The notes under the pieces were generated by a model. The model worked only from the letters and a program-made list of their open reading frames with translations, had not been told where the DNA came from and did no database searches. Both the position numbers and the translations under genes were made by a program. Positions 54,601 to 63,135 of a DNA stretch of 64,000 nt are shown one piece after another. Location of the stretch: contig NZ_JAEMNW010000001.1 of the NCBI RefSeq assembly GCF_016481275.1, positions 1,541,531 through 1,605,530 of the forward strand, given 5' to 3'. Position 1 is the stretch's first letter. Each line of letters starts with the position of its first letter. Source of the stretch: Antrihabitans auranticaus (GTDB taxonomy: Bacteria > Actinomycetota > Actinomycetes > Mycobacteriales > Mycobacteriaceae).

Positions 54601-57600
54601 CGCCACCGACGGCGACGTCCACAAAGCGCTGCATCCGGACGTGCTCAACCCCCTTACCGCCGTCGACTACCTGACCGACACACTCGCCCGATCCAGTGCG
54701 CAAGTGTCGGCGACCACAGCCCAGCGCGAACTCGACGATCCGCGTGGGCGACTCGCCCACGCCGCCTCGGCCTACACCGACGCCGTCGGTTCTGCTGCCG
54801 AAACAGCGATCGGAGCCGACGCGCTCGCCACCATCGATACCGGCGCCGAAGCCACCTGGCCCGGGCTGACCGACTCCGCCGCGTGGCCGACGCTGCGTAA
54901 GCACCTGGCCACGCTCGCTGTCGACGGGCGCGACGCCGTCGCCGACCTGCACGCGGCGGCGCATTCACCGAAACTGAACCGCATCTACGGTGCGCTCGAC
55001 ACCGCGGCCGACGTTTCCGCCGTCTTGGATTGGCGACTCGACGAGACCGGCGCACACTCCAGCGGGGCCGGCCCATTGCCGTGGCAACGCGGGATCCCGA
55101 CAGCACTGCAACAGTCGCCGACGTGGAGCACGTATTTGTCGGCGCGCAGCGAACTCGTCTCCACTCTCGCCAAGCAGGTCCGCACCGCCGCTAGTGCATG
55201 GTCGGTGTCGGATGCACCGCTGTGGGCACGTCCGATCGTGGGCGAGCACCCCGCACTGTTGACCGATCTCGCGGTGTGGCGAGCGGCGATGCGGGTCGAC
55301 GACACTGACCGCCGCCCCACCGGGCCCGACCGCTACGCCGTCGTCGAATCGCGCTACCAACGTCGACTCGACGGCCGCGCCACGAGGGCGATCGGCGACC
55401 CCAACAGTGCCGCCGCGCTGTGGGCACCACTGGTCGACAAGCTCGATCCGCGGATCCGGCTCGATCCGTTCTGGCCGGTGCTCGCCGACAAACTCAGCCT
55501 CGCCAAACACGCCGGAATCGACGTGCACGCCCTCGTCGGAACTTGCGTCGACGATCGGCCCCTGCCGGACGAACTCGCCGCTGCCGCCCTGTGGTGGCGT
55601 ATGTCGCGCACCCTGCAACCCGAGGTCGTCTCCGACATCGAATCCGGTGATCTGGCCTCCCGTCACCCCGACTGGCTTCCGGCACTGCACATGGTGGTGC
55701 CGGAGTACTCCGACCGCGTGATCGCCGATCCTGCGTTCGCTCGGCTCGTCGCTGTCATCGACTCCGCCGACCCTGCCGAGTGGACTCCCACCCAGCTGCT
55801 GACCGTCGCGCACGAGGCGATCCTCGCCGCCCAGGACGATGACCCGATCCGCGCCGATCAGGTCGCCACCGCCATGACCTGGCGCATCGAGACACTGCTC
55901 ACCGCGCCCAGACTCGGCCACGAGCCGCTGCCTGCCGAGCCGGTCGACGTCGAGTCCGCTCCCCCGGATCCCGCCGATGCGGAGTTCGACGTCGAGTTGC
56001 TCGACAACGGTGCCACTGCCGAGAATGGTGCTGTCGGCGACGACGACTACCTGGACTCGCTGCTGCGCCTTGCGCCGCCGGTCGAGGACCTCGATCCGGT
56101 CGACGACCTCGTCGAGCTGGACAGCGAACGGGCACTACCGAACCTGTTCGACGACCTCGGTGTCGACGTCGCGGAATGGGCACCGTTCCCCGATGTCGAA
56201 CTTCTCTACCCGGACCTGGCTATCTGTGATCGGATCGAGCAACTCGGTGCCGATCTCGCCGCCGCCGAACACCATGTAGCCAGATTGTGGTCGGCGTTCC
56301 ATGCCGGAACCAGTGAGCATGTCGCCGCGACCGAGCCGATGATTCTCGATCTTGCCTACCGTGCCGACGCGCAACGGCCGTACCGGATCGAGGCTCTCGA
56401 CGCGCACGAACGGTGGGTCGACGCCGACCTCGCAGCCTCGGCAGCCGAGGATGCCGTCGCGACCATGCGACGCGACGCCACGATCGCACGCGCTGCCGGC
56501 GATGACACCACGGCAGCGTCGCTGGAACTCGACGCGAGCCTGCAAGAAATGGAAGCCCAGTACTACCGCTCGACCGCTGACGCCGCCCGTACCGACGCCG
56601 ATGCCGCCCAGTCGGCTCTCGAAGCGTTCGCCGGCGCACGCGGTGTCGTCACTCGCGACGATGTCGAACAAGCCCGTGTCCTCGCGCAAGAACTCGACCT
56701 CGACATCGTGCACCAGGCCCGTATCGTCGCCGAACGTATTGCGACACAGTTGGACCGCGCCGAAATGGCCGGAGCTCGCGAGCTCGCCGCCGCCGGCACC
56801 CTCCGCGCATCCGATGCCACGTTCCGCGCCCTAGCCGTGCGCCACGAACGCCGTGACTACGCTGCCGCGTTCGCCGATGCTGTCGCGTCGGATCCGTTCC
56901 GGATACTCACCGACACCGAACTCGCCACCCGCGTCGACGGGATCCGGCGACGTCTGTCCCGCGACGATTACGACCTGATCGGGTGGAAACGGACAGAGAC
57001 CGTCGTCGACGAGGACGAGAGGACCGCCGACACCCTCGACCGTCAGGTCGTGGCAATCGCAGCCGCTCGCACCGCTGCCAGCGTGGAAGATTCCGCCGAA
57101 ACCGCACTACGCGATGCGTATGCACGAGCTGCCGAACTACGCAATCAAGTAGAACGACTTCTCTCTTTTCGAGTTAGCGCGCGCTCCAAACTCACCGCCG
57201 AACTCGCGGCTGCAGACCGAGTCCGCGAACAACGCCAACGCGAACACCACCAGGCTCAGACCGAGACCATCGCAGCATCCAACCGCGCGGCCGACGCCGG
57301 CGCACACCCGTCGGACTGGACCCGGATCGAGGCCCAAGTCCAGAACTCAGACGTCCAAGCCGCCGAGCGAGATGCGAGTCCAGCAGCAGAAGACGAGCGT
57401 GAACAGATGCGCGAGAAAATCAGCGCCGAACGCCGCACAGCAGCAACCAGACTCGACGCGCTTCTGGCCGAACAAGCTCGCCGCGAAGCACAAACGGCGA
57501 CCGAATGTCTAATCGAAGACCGTCTACGTGAACGCGAAGGACGGGATCAAGTTCACCGCTCGACGGACGTAACGCCACCGGAGCTCGACCCCGCCCACGA

Positions 57601-57625
57601 ACACGAGCTCGACCGGGACAACTAG
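51698..57625 (+). CDS. traA: MobF-type conjugative relaxase/helicase TraA
   Basis: This 1975-residue protein begins with a TrwC-type relaxase domain. The N-terminal catalytic tyrosines are in YTYYVKS (14-17) and SDYYSAKG (37-44), and the metal-binding histidines are in THRDSRAGDPDLHTHVVI near 267-284. The second domain is a RecD/TraI-like helicase: Walker A APAGTGKTT near 614-622, VIIDEAAMAG near 697-706 and TANSAQGITAETS near 927. The last 900 residues are acidic and alanine-rich with long helical stretches (for example near 1500-1975), probably coiled coil. It nicks oriT and pilots single-stranded plasmid DNA. It starts at GTG and is intact. No type IV secretion genes lie within the window. 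Confidence 0.93.
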   Translation: MTATLHKLTAGDGYTYYVKSVAAMDSTEKGRTSLSDYYSAKGESPGRWLGKGLAAFDSIDSGDPVTEAQMKALYGEGLHPDADKIGRQTLADQIAKGADRKAATRAAHTSTRIGARYRIYNGASKFRQTVAERFVDFNVSNGEKGVAPIPDEERARIRTEVATEMFIAEYDRAPSDERELSGWTARNSRNRTTAVAGFDGCCSPVKSVSALWAIAPRSIAKEIETCHSAAVADYLTFLEKVAGYTRLGTDGVQQVETDGLVATAFTHRDSRAGDPDLHTHVVITNKVRARTADGSWRWLALDARMLYRWAVCASEHYNTRLEAHLRNRLGLHFAERSSVENEKRPIREIVGVDYRLIERWSARSAAITERTGALANSFQADHGREPTPHEMFALAERATLETRQTKHQPRAEAEQRATWRHEAIAVVGGAQALSEMVHRARHPNPGVRADLDGRWISTSAQALVSRVATSRATWQEAHVRAEAERIVRAANADPEQGTRLVNQLVLEALSGRRSIPRRLPDQFDEPAALRRLDGTSVYTTARSQLYTSAAVVAAERRLIAAAHQTGGHQIPASTVAVALLEYAANNDGRTLNAGQAELVRRMATSGARLQVAIAPAGTGKTTAMKVLSRAWQSEGGTIIGLAPTGAAAGVLREEIDTTTDTIDKMTHVLATMEKAGRTGQPVHIPRWIREIDDKTLVIIDEAAMAGTENLDAAMRFVLSRGGSVRMIGDDKQKSSIAAGGVIRDIAESAGTITLTQVMRFTDPAEGNASLALRDGDPAAIAFYIDNQRVHVGDTETVKHTLYSAWSRDRATGLDSVMMAPTRELVADLNMRARADRIAGLAEGRIGAVVALSDGLPASVGDVVLTRNNDRRLSMSRTDYVRNGYRWTINHIHDDGSLDVTHLRSRRRVRLPASYVRAHLELGYACTANSAQGITAETSHTLEDGRSSREDLYVPLTRGRRRNDVYVATATDGDVHKALHPDVLNPLTAVDYLTDTLARSSAQVSATTAQRELDDPRGRLAHAASAYTDAVGSAAETAIGADALATIDTGAEATWPGLTDSAAWPTLRKHLATLAVDGRDAVADLHAAAHSPKLNRIYGALDTAADVSAVLDWRLDETGAHSSGAGPLPWQRGIPTALQQSPTWSTYLSARSELVSTLAKQVRTAASAWSVSDAPLWARPIVGEHPALLTDLAVWRAAMRVDDTDRRPTGPDRYAVVESRYQRRLDGRATRAIGDPNSAAALWAPLVDKLDPRIRLDPFWPVLADKLSLAKHAGIDVHALVGTCVDDRPLPDELAAAALWWRMSRTLQPEVVSDIESGDLASRHPDWLPALHMVVPEYSDRVIADPAFARLVAVIDSADPAEWTPTQLLTVAHEAILAAQDDDPIRADQVATAMTWRIETLLTAPRLGHEPLPAEPVDVESAPPDPADAEFDVELLDNGATAENGAVGDDDYLDSLLRLAPPVEDLDPVDDLVELDSERALPNLFDDLGVDVAEWAPFPDVELLYPDLAICDRIEQLGADLAAAEHHVARLWSAFHAGTSEHVAATEPMILDLAYRADAQRPYRIEALDAHERWVDADLAASAAEDAVATMRRDATIARAAGDDTTAASLELDASLQEMEAQYYRSTADAARTDADAAQSALEAFAGARGVVTRDDVEQARVLAQELDLDIVHQARIVAERIATQLDRAEMAGARELAAAGTLRASDATFRALAVRHERRDYAAAFADAVASDPFRILTDTELATRVDGIRRRLSRDDYDLIGWKRTETVVDEDERTADTLDRQVVAIAAARTAASVEDSAETALRDAYARAAELRNQVERLLSFRVSARSKLTAELAAADRVREQRQREHHQAQTETIAASNRAADAGAHPSDWTRIEAQVQNSDVQAAERDASPAAEDEREQMREKISAERRTAATRLDALLAEQARREAQTATECLIEDRLREREGRDQVHRSTDVTPPELDPAHEHELDRDN

Positions 57626-57725
57626 TTCTTCGGCGGCTCCTACCTGAACTGCTTATCAGTAAGGACGGCAGCGCCGAATGACTATCTGTGCTGGTCGGGA
57701 GCGTTGTGTACATGTAACGCACCTG

Positions 57726-58440
57726 TCAGTGATGGAACAGGCGGAGTCCGGTGTTTACGAGGGTGATCGCGTGTTTGCGGCGGGCGGCGACGTTGTCACG
57801 GAAGGACAGGAACCCGTCGGACACGAGGGTCATACCGGTGAGGTTGATGCCCCAATCGCGGCGTTCCCGATCGCTGAGATGCTCGGTGATCGTCGACTCG
57901 GGGTCGTCGGCCGATTGGGCGTTCGCGGCTGCGCGGAACTGGCGGTTCAGCCGGTCCGGTCGCTGTTCGCCCTGCGGTGTCGGGAGTGCCCCGAAATGCG
58001 GGATGTTTTCGTAGCCACCAGATTCCGTGTCGCCGGCAAGGGCAGCGCAGTCGCGCGGATTGTTGACCGGCGCCGATCCCGACGGTCACGCCGTCGCGAA
58101 CGTATGCGACCGAGATGGATTGGGTGTACCGCACGGTGATCATCCCCAGCAGCCCGTCCCGGATCGTCGCCTCGCCGAGCTAGTCGCCCGATGCGCCTCT
58201 CAGGTGGTCTTTGCTGATCGGGAGAACGTCGCGGTCCTGCTCGAAGCACGACAACGAACACATCTCGCCGTTCGCGCGCCGGCGGCCGGTAGTCGGGGTC
58301 GACCTCGAAGACGACGAACCGTCCGGACTTCTTGCGGCCCAACACTTCCGCGCAGGCTTGCACATAGCCGGGTCGCGATGATGCCGTCGGGAACGACACC
58401 GGCGAGGACGGCCGCCTCGCAAATCGGTGTGCAGATATGG
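57726..58440 (-). pseudogene. purH: PurH C-terminal (AICAR transformylase) domain relic
   Basis: Minus-strand frames give the end of a PurH-type protein in pieces: SSRPGYVQACAEVLGRKKSGRFVVFEVDPDYRPP, then YTQSISVAYVRDGVTVGIGAGQQS with WWLRKHP, and finally LVSDGFLSFRDNVAA and HAITLVNTGLRLFHH with a stop at 57726-57728. These match the AICAR transformylase half of the bifunctional purine enzyme. Several frameshifts make it non-functional. The IMP cyclohydrolase half is absent. Confidence 0.78.
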
Positions 58441-58470
58441 AAGAGTTGACTAAGGTTGTATAGTAACAGC

Positions 58471-60522
58471 ATGGTTGATGAAGAATTTATGCGTGTGTCG
58501 GAGGCGGCGACCTACTTGGGGATATCCGCGCAGACCCTCCGCCGGTGGGACAGGGACGGCACCTTGAAGGCCGTGCGACGGCCCGGCAGCGACTATCGCT
58601 TCTATCGGCGCGCCGACCTGGAGCCGTTCCGACTGGTCTACCGACGCGCCGAGGAGGCTGCCGCTGCGGACGGGAACACCAGCGTGTTCGCGACCGCCAA
58701 CGCGGACATCGAAGCCAATGCTGCGCTGCGCGGCCCGCAACGCGCTGCACATCGCGCAGTGCGCGAGCACTTCGCTGCCGACGCTGGTCCGGCGATCGTG
58801 CAGATCCCCGTCGGTTGCGGGAAGACCGGCGTCATGGCCACGCTGCCCTTCGGAATCGCGAAGGGCAGGGTATTGGTGATCACTCCGAACCTCACGATTC
58901 GCAAAGGCGTCGCCGACGCCGTCGATATCACCAGCCCACAATGCTTCTGGACGAAATGCCGGGTGATCTCTGACTTCACCGCTGGCCCCTGGATGGCGGT
59001 GCTCGACGGAGTCAACGCGAACATCCACGACGCGATCGAGAGCGACTTCGTGGTCTGCAACATTCAGCAACTAGCCAGCCAAGCCGACCGTTGGCTGCCC
59101 CAGTTCCCGGAAGACTTCTTCGACATGATCCTTGTCGACGAGGGGCATCATGCCGCCGCCGAAAGCTGGCAAAAGGTGTTCCGCCGATTTCCCAACGCAA
59201 AGGTCGTCAGCCTGACAGCAACACCGTTTCGGTCCGACCAGCAGCAACTTCACGGCGAGATCGTCTACCGCTACCCCTTCACCCGAGCGATGATCAACGG
59301 CTACATCAAGCAGATCCACTCCCGCAACGTTGCTCCTTCGGAGCTCTACTTCACCTACCGCGACGATATCCGCCGCCATACTCTCGATGAAGTCCTCGAG
59401 CTTCGCGAACAGGCGTGGTTTCGCCGCGGTGTCGCCCTGAGCCCAGAGTGCAACCGCCACATCGTCGAAGCCAGCATCCAGCAGTGCGACCGCATGCGGG
59501 CAGAGACAGGCATCCAGCACCAGATCATCGCCGCGGCATGCTCGGTCGACCACGCGCGACAAGTCGCCAGCATCTACACCGAATGCGGTTACCGAGCCGC
59601 CGAAATCCACTCCGACATGGCAGACGACGACCAGGACGCCGTCATCGAGAGGCTGAGGCAGGGCCAGCTCGACTGCATAGTTCAGGTCCAGATGCTCGGC
59701 GAGGGCTTCGACCATCCCCGCCTGAGTGTCGCGGCAATCTTCAGGCCGTTCCGAAGTCTTGCGCCCTACGTCCAGTTCGTCGGCAGAGTCATGCGTGTCG
59801 TCCAGGAGTCCGCTCCGGATCACCCCGACAACCAGGGACACATCGTGTCTCACGTCGGACTCAACAACGACGCTCGCTGGACAGAATTCCGGGAACTCGA
59901 TCTCGACGACCAAGCCTTGATCCGCACCTGGGTCGACGGGAACACCGACGACGACCCCAAGGGCAGAGAAAGCGAGCCACGCCCCCGCCGATTCGACGAG
60001 GGCATGCTCGTCGACAACGAAATACTCACCAGTTTTGTCGAACACACATACCTCGACCCGACGGACGACCGGGTACTCGACGAGTTGCTCTCCCGCGAGA
60101 TCGCGCCTGGGATCACCGTTGGCGATCTCGTCGGACGCGAGCAGCTACGCGAGCGGCTACTCGCCAAGCAGGTAGCGGCACCAGTTCCGGCTTCGATACC
60201 GGTTTCCCCGCAGCGGCAACGCCAATCGACCAAGACACGGGTCAACGAGCGTGCGAAATCCGTCGCCAATCGTGTCCTGACGGAACTGAAGCTGCCGCAT
60301 CGCGGGCATCAGCTCATGGCCGTGACTCCCGGCCAGCGCCAATACAACTCGGCGATCGTGATACGCCGCATCAACACCGCGATCAACCACGTGGCCGGCG
60401 AAGCGAAGGCGAGCCGTGGACAGTGGACACTCGAACAAATGACCACCATCTTCGAGCGCCTCGACGAGATCGGCGACTCCGTCCGCGACGCGTTGAGAGA
60501 TCAACTCAGCAAGAAGAAGTGA
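58471..60522 (+). CDS. HTH (excisionase/MerR-like) - SF2 helicase fusion protein
   Basis: The 683-residue protein joins an N-terminal excisionase/MerR-type helix-turn-helix (MRVSEAATYLGISAQTLRRWDRDG, residues about 7-60) to a superfamily 2 helicase. Walker A is VGCGKTG near 115, motif II DEGHH near 223, motif III LTATPFRS near 249. The second RecA domain has LGEGFDHP near 412 and motif VI QFVGRVMR near 440. The C-terminal 200 residues have no recognised domain. Helicases of this ResIII-like type occur in restriction and phage-defence systems as well as in plasmid maintenance, and the HTH suggests sequence-specific DNA recognition. ATG 58471 is the likely start, although ATG 58489 is possible. 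A small gene follows 39 bp downstream. Confidence 0.85.
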   Translation: MVDEEFMRVSEAATYLGISAQTLRRWDRDGTLKAVRRPGSDYRFYRRADLEPFRLVYRRAEEAAAADGNTSVFATANADIEANAALRGPQRAAHRAVREHFAADAGPAIVQIPVGCGKTGVMATLPFGIAKGRVLVITPNLTIRKGVADAVDITSPQCFWTKCRVISDFTAGPWMAVLDGVNANIHDAIESDFVVCNIQQLASQADRWLPQFPEDFFDMILVDEGHHAAAESWQKVFRRFPNAKVVSLTATPFRSDQQQLHGEIVYRYPFTRAMINGYIKQIHSRNVAPSELYFTYRDDIRRHTLDEVLELREQAWFRRGVALSPECNRHIVEASIQQCDRMRAETGIQHQIIAAACSVDHARQVASIYTECGYRAAEIHSDMADDDQDAVIERLRQGQLDCIVQVQMLGEGFDHPRLSVAAIFRPFRSLAPYVQFVGRVMRVVQESAPDHPDNQGHIVSHVGLNNDARWTEFRELDLDDQALIRTWVDGNTDDDPKGRESEPRPRRFDEGMLVDNEILTSFVEHTYLDPTDDRVLDELLSREIAPGITVGDLVGREQLRERLLAKQVAAPVPASIPVSPQRQRQSTKTRVNERAKSVANRVLTELKLPHRGHQLMAVTPGQRQYNSAIVIRRINTAINHVAGEAKASRGQWTLEQMTTIFERLDEIGDSVRDALRDQLSKKK

Positions 60523-60561
60523 CGCGGATTATCCGAGTCCCCGGTTCGACAGGAGATCGAC

Positions 60562-60816
60562 ATGCCCACCAAAGCGGTTCTGCGCCACATCAGCATCGAA
60601 ACCCCGCGCACCAACCATCAACGAAAATGCTCAGCCCACCAGAGAGGGAAGAAGGCTCACCACATCCTCAAGGGCGACACCCACCTGGTCATCGTCGAAG
60701 GCGCCGACAAAATCAGATACTGCCGCGAGGCGGCGACAGAAATCCTCGACCAAGCCCAGCGCGACCTCGACGCCCTGCGGCTGCAGCTTGATCGGACGGC
60801 ACCCACTAGTGCGTGA
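60562..60816 (+). CDS. Small Cys/His-containing hypothetical protein
   Basis: An 84-residue frame starts at ATG 60562 after a GGAG-like sequence, 39 bp after the helicase. The centre KCSAHQRGKKAHHILKGDTHLVIVEG...RYC has spaced Cys and His residues that could bind zinc. The C-terminus is helical (AATEILDQAQRDLDALRLQL). I do not recognise the family. Close spacing suggests co-transcription with the helicase. Confidence 0.55.
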   Translation: MPTKAVLRHISIETPRTNHQRKCSAHQRGKKAHHILKGDTHLVIVEGADKIRYCREAATEILDQAQRDLDALRLQLDRTAPTSA

Positions 60817-60933
60817 CACAGTTACAGATATCACTGTCTCCCACAAGGGCTATCCAGTAATGACAGCACATGACTCCGAGTGATTCACACCGTGCTTCCC
60901 CTACAGATAAAAGCGTTCGGCGCGACGTGAACT

Positions 60934-61731
60934 TCAGTAAGTCCGCATTCGACGGTTGGTCGCAACCTCGACGAATGGCTGCGTGTGGCGACCTATGTCC
61001 GACGCCTCGTGGATCCAAACCGCATCACTACCGGTGCCGTCATCCGCCCGGCGCAGCCACATTGCCCAATTCTGGACCGTAGTACCCCATTTCGACGGGT
61101 ACACAACACCATGAGGGCGGGACCCGTCGCTGAGCACCACAGACTCGCGTAGCCACGTGGCGATTCCAGTTGTCAGCTGCTTCATGTCCTCCGACGAGCT
61201 CGTCAACTCGCTCAACGTCAACCGATCCACCCCGCATGTGGTCAACAACATCTGCAATTGCTCCTCGATGGCCGAGATGCTGCCGGCCCCGGTTACGTCG
61301 ACAAACCAGCCGTTCCCAGGCAACACCAGCTCGTACAGGTTTCTAACCGCCCGCCATCCCTTCGAGATCGAACGCGGTGCCATCGCGCCGCACAATGGCA
61401 GCTCACGCTGAATCTGCGAGTCGAAGGTCAAATCGTCGGAGTCTTCGACGTCGTCGAACAGATCACTCATCGCAACGGCAGGCGGATCCGGGGTGATGTA
61501 TTCGAGTACTTCGACAAATGCACCCTCCGCCGTCGAGCTGCCGTAGATGGTGCGTCCTGGAGTATCCCAACGCGACCACGTGACAGGATTCGCGGTCTTG
61601 ACGCGGGGCGGCGGTTGAAGTGGACCGAACTGAGTTCGTGCGACACGGAACATTCGACGCCCGCTACTGGGTACCAAATTCAGACCTGTGGTGGCGCACA
61701 CGGCATCGGCGCCGTAGGTCTGAGCAGTCAC
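60934..61731 (-). CDS. RES domain toxin (NAD-degrading family)
   Basis: The 265-residue protein shows a RES-type core: WSRWDTPGRTIYGSSTAEGAFVEVLEYI near residues 52-80 carries the Arg, Tyr, Glu and Ser positions that name the domain. A beta-rich C-terminal part contains HGVVYPSKWGTTVQNWAMW. RES toxins phosphorolyse or hydrolyse NAD and are neutralised by Xre/MbcA antitoxins, as encoded just upstream. GTG 61731 is supported by GGGGGAGG 6-13 bases upstream. It may stabilise the plasmid or act against phage. Confidence 0.78.
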   Translation of the reverse strand: MTAQTYGADAVCATTGLNLVPSSGRRMFRVARTQFGPLQPPPRVKTANPVTWSRWDTPGRTIYGSSTAEGAFVEVLEYITPDPPAVAMSDLFDDVEDSDDLTFDSQIQRELPLCGAMAPRSISKGWRAVRNLYELVLPGNGWFVDVTGAGSISAIEEQLQMLLTTCGVDRLTLSELTSSSEDMKQLTTGIATWLRESVVLSDGSRPHGVVYPSKWGTTVQNWAMWLRRADDGTGSDAVWIHEASDIGRHTQPFVEVATNRRMRTY

Positions 61732-61743
61732 CTCGGGCCTCCC

Positions 61744-61769
61744 CCTTATACCGAACGATCAGTATAAGG
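61744..61769. promoter_or_regulatory. Inverted repeat between antitoxin and toxin genes
   Basis: Perfect 8-base arms CCTTATAC (61744-61751) and GTATAAGG (61762-61769) are separated by 10 bases, just before the toxin's ribosome binding site. It could be an operator for the antitoxin, a second promoter element, or a hairpin that lowers toxin translation. Confidence 0.6.
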
Positions 61770-61803
61770 AGCAGGCCCGACAGCGCTGTGCACTCACACG
61801 TGC

Positions 61804-62190
61804 TCAGGCGTAATACTCACCCGAGACGAATGCGGCCGCAGCGCGATAGACAGCGGGGATTTTGGAATCGCGAATGAACTCTGCTGGCGTGTGTCCATCG
61901 AGCCGCGGATTCGCTGCGATCAGCCACGACCGGGCAACCTGGTCGTTCTCGGCGTCCTCGATCGATACGAAAACTGAATGCGCTGCCTTCAACCGAGTGA
62001 CCCGTTCGTCGGACGGTGTCGCATGTGTTGCCGAGCCCGGAGGCGCCGCCCACCGCGCAGGCATCGCTCGGCTTCGCGAGTTCGCGATGTAGGCCGTCAA
62101 GGTTCGCCCCAGTCGCTCCAGCAGGTACTCGGCAACTTTATGGGTCGGCATACGAGCCGTGTCATCACACGCTTTCGTCAAGACATCCAT
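61804..62190 (-). CDS. Xre/MbcA/ParS-type antitoxin of the RES toxin
   Basis: The C-terminal half of this 128-residue protein fits the Xre/MbcA toxin-binding domain: FVSIEDAENDQVARSWLIAANPRLDGHTPAEFIR, where the short helix pair ends near the toxin-binding site. The N-terminal half would be the DNA-binding part (THKVAEYLLERLGRTLTAYI). A GGGAGGTGA ribosome binding site precedes the ATG at 62190. It precedes the toxin gene, the canonical order for this system. Confidence 0.8.
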   Translation of the reverse strand: MDVLTKACDDTARMPTHKVAEYLLERLGRTLTAYIANSRSRAMPARWAAPPGSATHATPSDERVTRLKAAHSVFVSIEDAENDQVARSWLIAANPRLDGHTPAEFIRDSKIPAVYRAAAAFVSGEYYA

Positions 62191-62387
62191 GACGAGTCAC
62201 CTCCCTTCAAGGTCGACAAATAGGCAACACTGTTACCGCTGGGCATATGAGCGAGGTTACACAAATATCGTACTAATATCGCCAAATGTGACAAATACTG
62301 TACTCGAAAACGTCGAATACGGCATGCGCACACGAGGTGTCCAATGTTCGACGATCTACTGGTTGACGTTGTAGAACGTAGAAAATC
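62191..62387. promoter_or_regulatory. AT-rich upstream region of the toxin-antitoxin pair
   Basis: This short AT-rich stretch carries several ATA/TAT-rich words between 62250 and 62330 and no gene. It should contain the promoter of the antitoxin-toxin operon, which reads leftward from here. Confidence 0.4.
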
Positions 62388-63056
62388 TCAGTACACCTCG
62401 AGTCCGCCCGTACCTACGAAGAACCCGTGACCGGCGCTGTTGGTGCAACGCAGTCCGGATTTGCGCGATTCGCACACGATCGCCGCGGCGGGATCGTCGA
62501 AGCTGGTTCGAATGGTGATCCGCGAGTGCGCCGGGAGTGCGGCATCTTTGAACGTCCCGTCTGGACCGGGTCCGAGCGGCATGTTGAAGACCTTGTCGAG
62601 CGTCCGACACGTGGTCGGTGCTTCGGTTTGTAATTCAGATGCAGTGCGCCAGCCGACGGCCGTGTAGGGCATTGCAGTGTCACTACCAGCGCATACCGGC
62701 ATCGTGCCGGGGGCACGATGTGGGGTTGCGGTCAGGACGCAGCCTCCCATGGCCGGGTTGAAGTTGCACGCGACCCTGCCGGTCCCGTCGACGAAATGCG
62801 TTCCGAACGCCTGCCCGGTGTAGAAGTTCGCGTCTACATCGGTCAATGGCGTCTCCTGCCCTGCCGGTGGCAACGGGGCGGTGGATACCGTCGCGGTAGC
62901 TGTGGTTGTGGGAGCGAGAGTGGCCGACGGAACCTGTGTGTTCGACGCCGCGGTCTCGGTGTCGCTCGACGAGCCGCACCCGGCCAACGTGATTGCTATG
63001 CAGCCGGCGACAATGCCTGCAGCGTATGACGGTGTGCGAAGTGCGCTAATTTTCAC
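62388..63056 (-). CDS. Secreted lipoprotein of unknown function
   Basis: The 222-residue protein has a lipoprotein signal: a basic start (KISALRTPS), a hydrophobic core (AAGIVAGCIAITLAGC) and a lipobox LAGC with Cys27. A Thr/Ser/Ala/Pro-rich linker (about 30-65) follows, as in mycobacterial cell-wall lipoproteins. The remaining domain holds several cysteines (ACNFNPAMGGC, MPVCAG, TCRTLDK, IVCESRKSGLRC) that could form disulfides. GTG 63056 is chosen because GGGGAGGA lies 9 bases upstream and the signal then starts correctly. Function unknown. Confidence 0.75.
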   Translation of the reverse strand: MKISALRTPSYAAGIVAGCIAITLAGCGSSSDTETAASNTQVPSATLAPTTTATATVSTAPLPPAGQETPLTDVDANFYTGQAFGTHFVDGTGRVACNFNPAMGGCVLTATPHRAPGTMPVCAGSDTAMPYTAVGWRTASELQTEAPTTCRTLDKVFNMPLGPGPDGTFKDAALPAHSRITIRTSFDDPAAAIVCESRKSGLRCTNSAGHGFFVGTGGLEVY

Positions 63057-63135
63057 AGTTTTGTTCCTCCCCGAGTGGAAAACGTGTCGACCATGAGAAT
63101 GGCATGGGCATTTCCGAGGGTCCTGCACCGTGATG

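Noticed and set aside
58445-58464. Promoter TTGACT / TATAGT before the HTH-helicase gene
   Set aside because: The two hexamers are only 8 bases apart, so they cannot form a normal -35/-10 pair.
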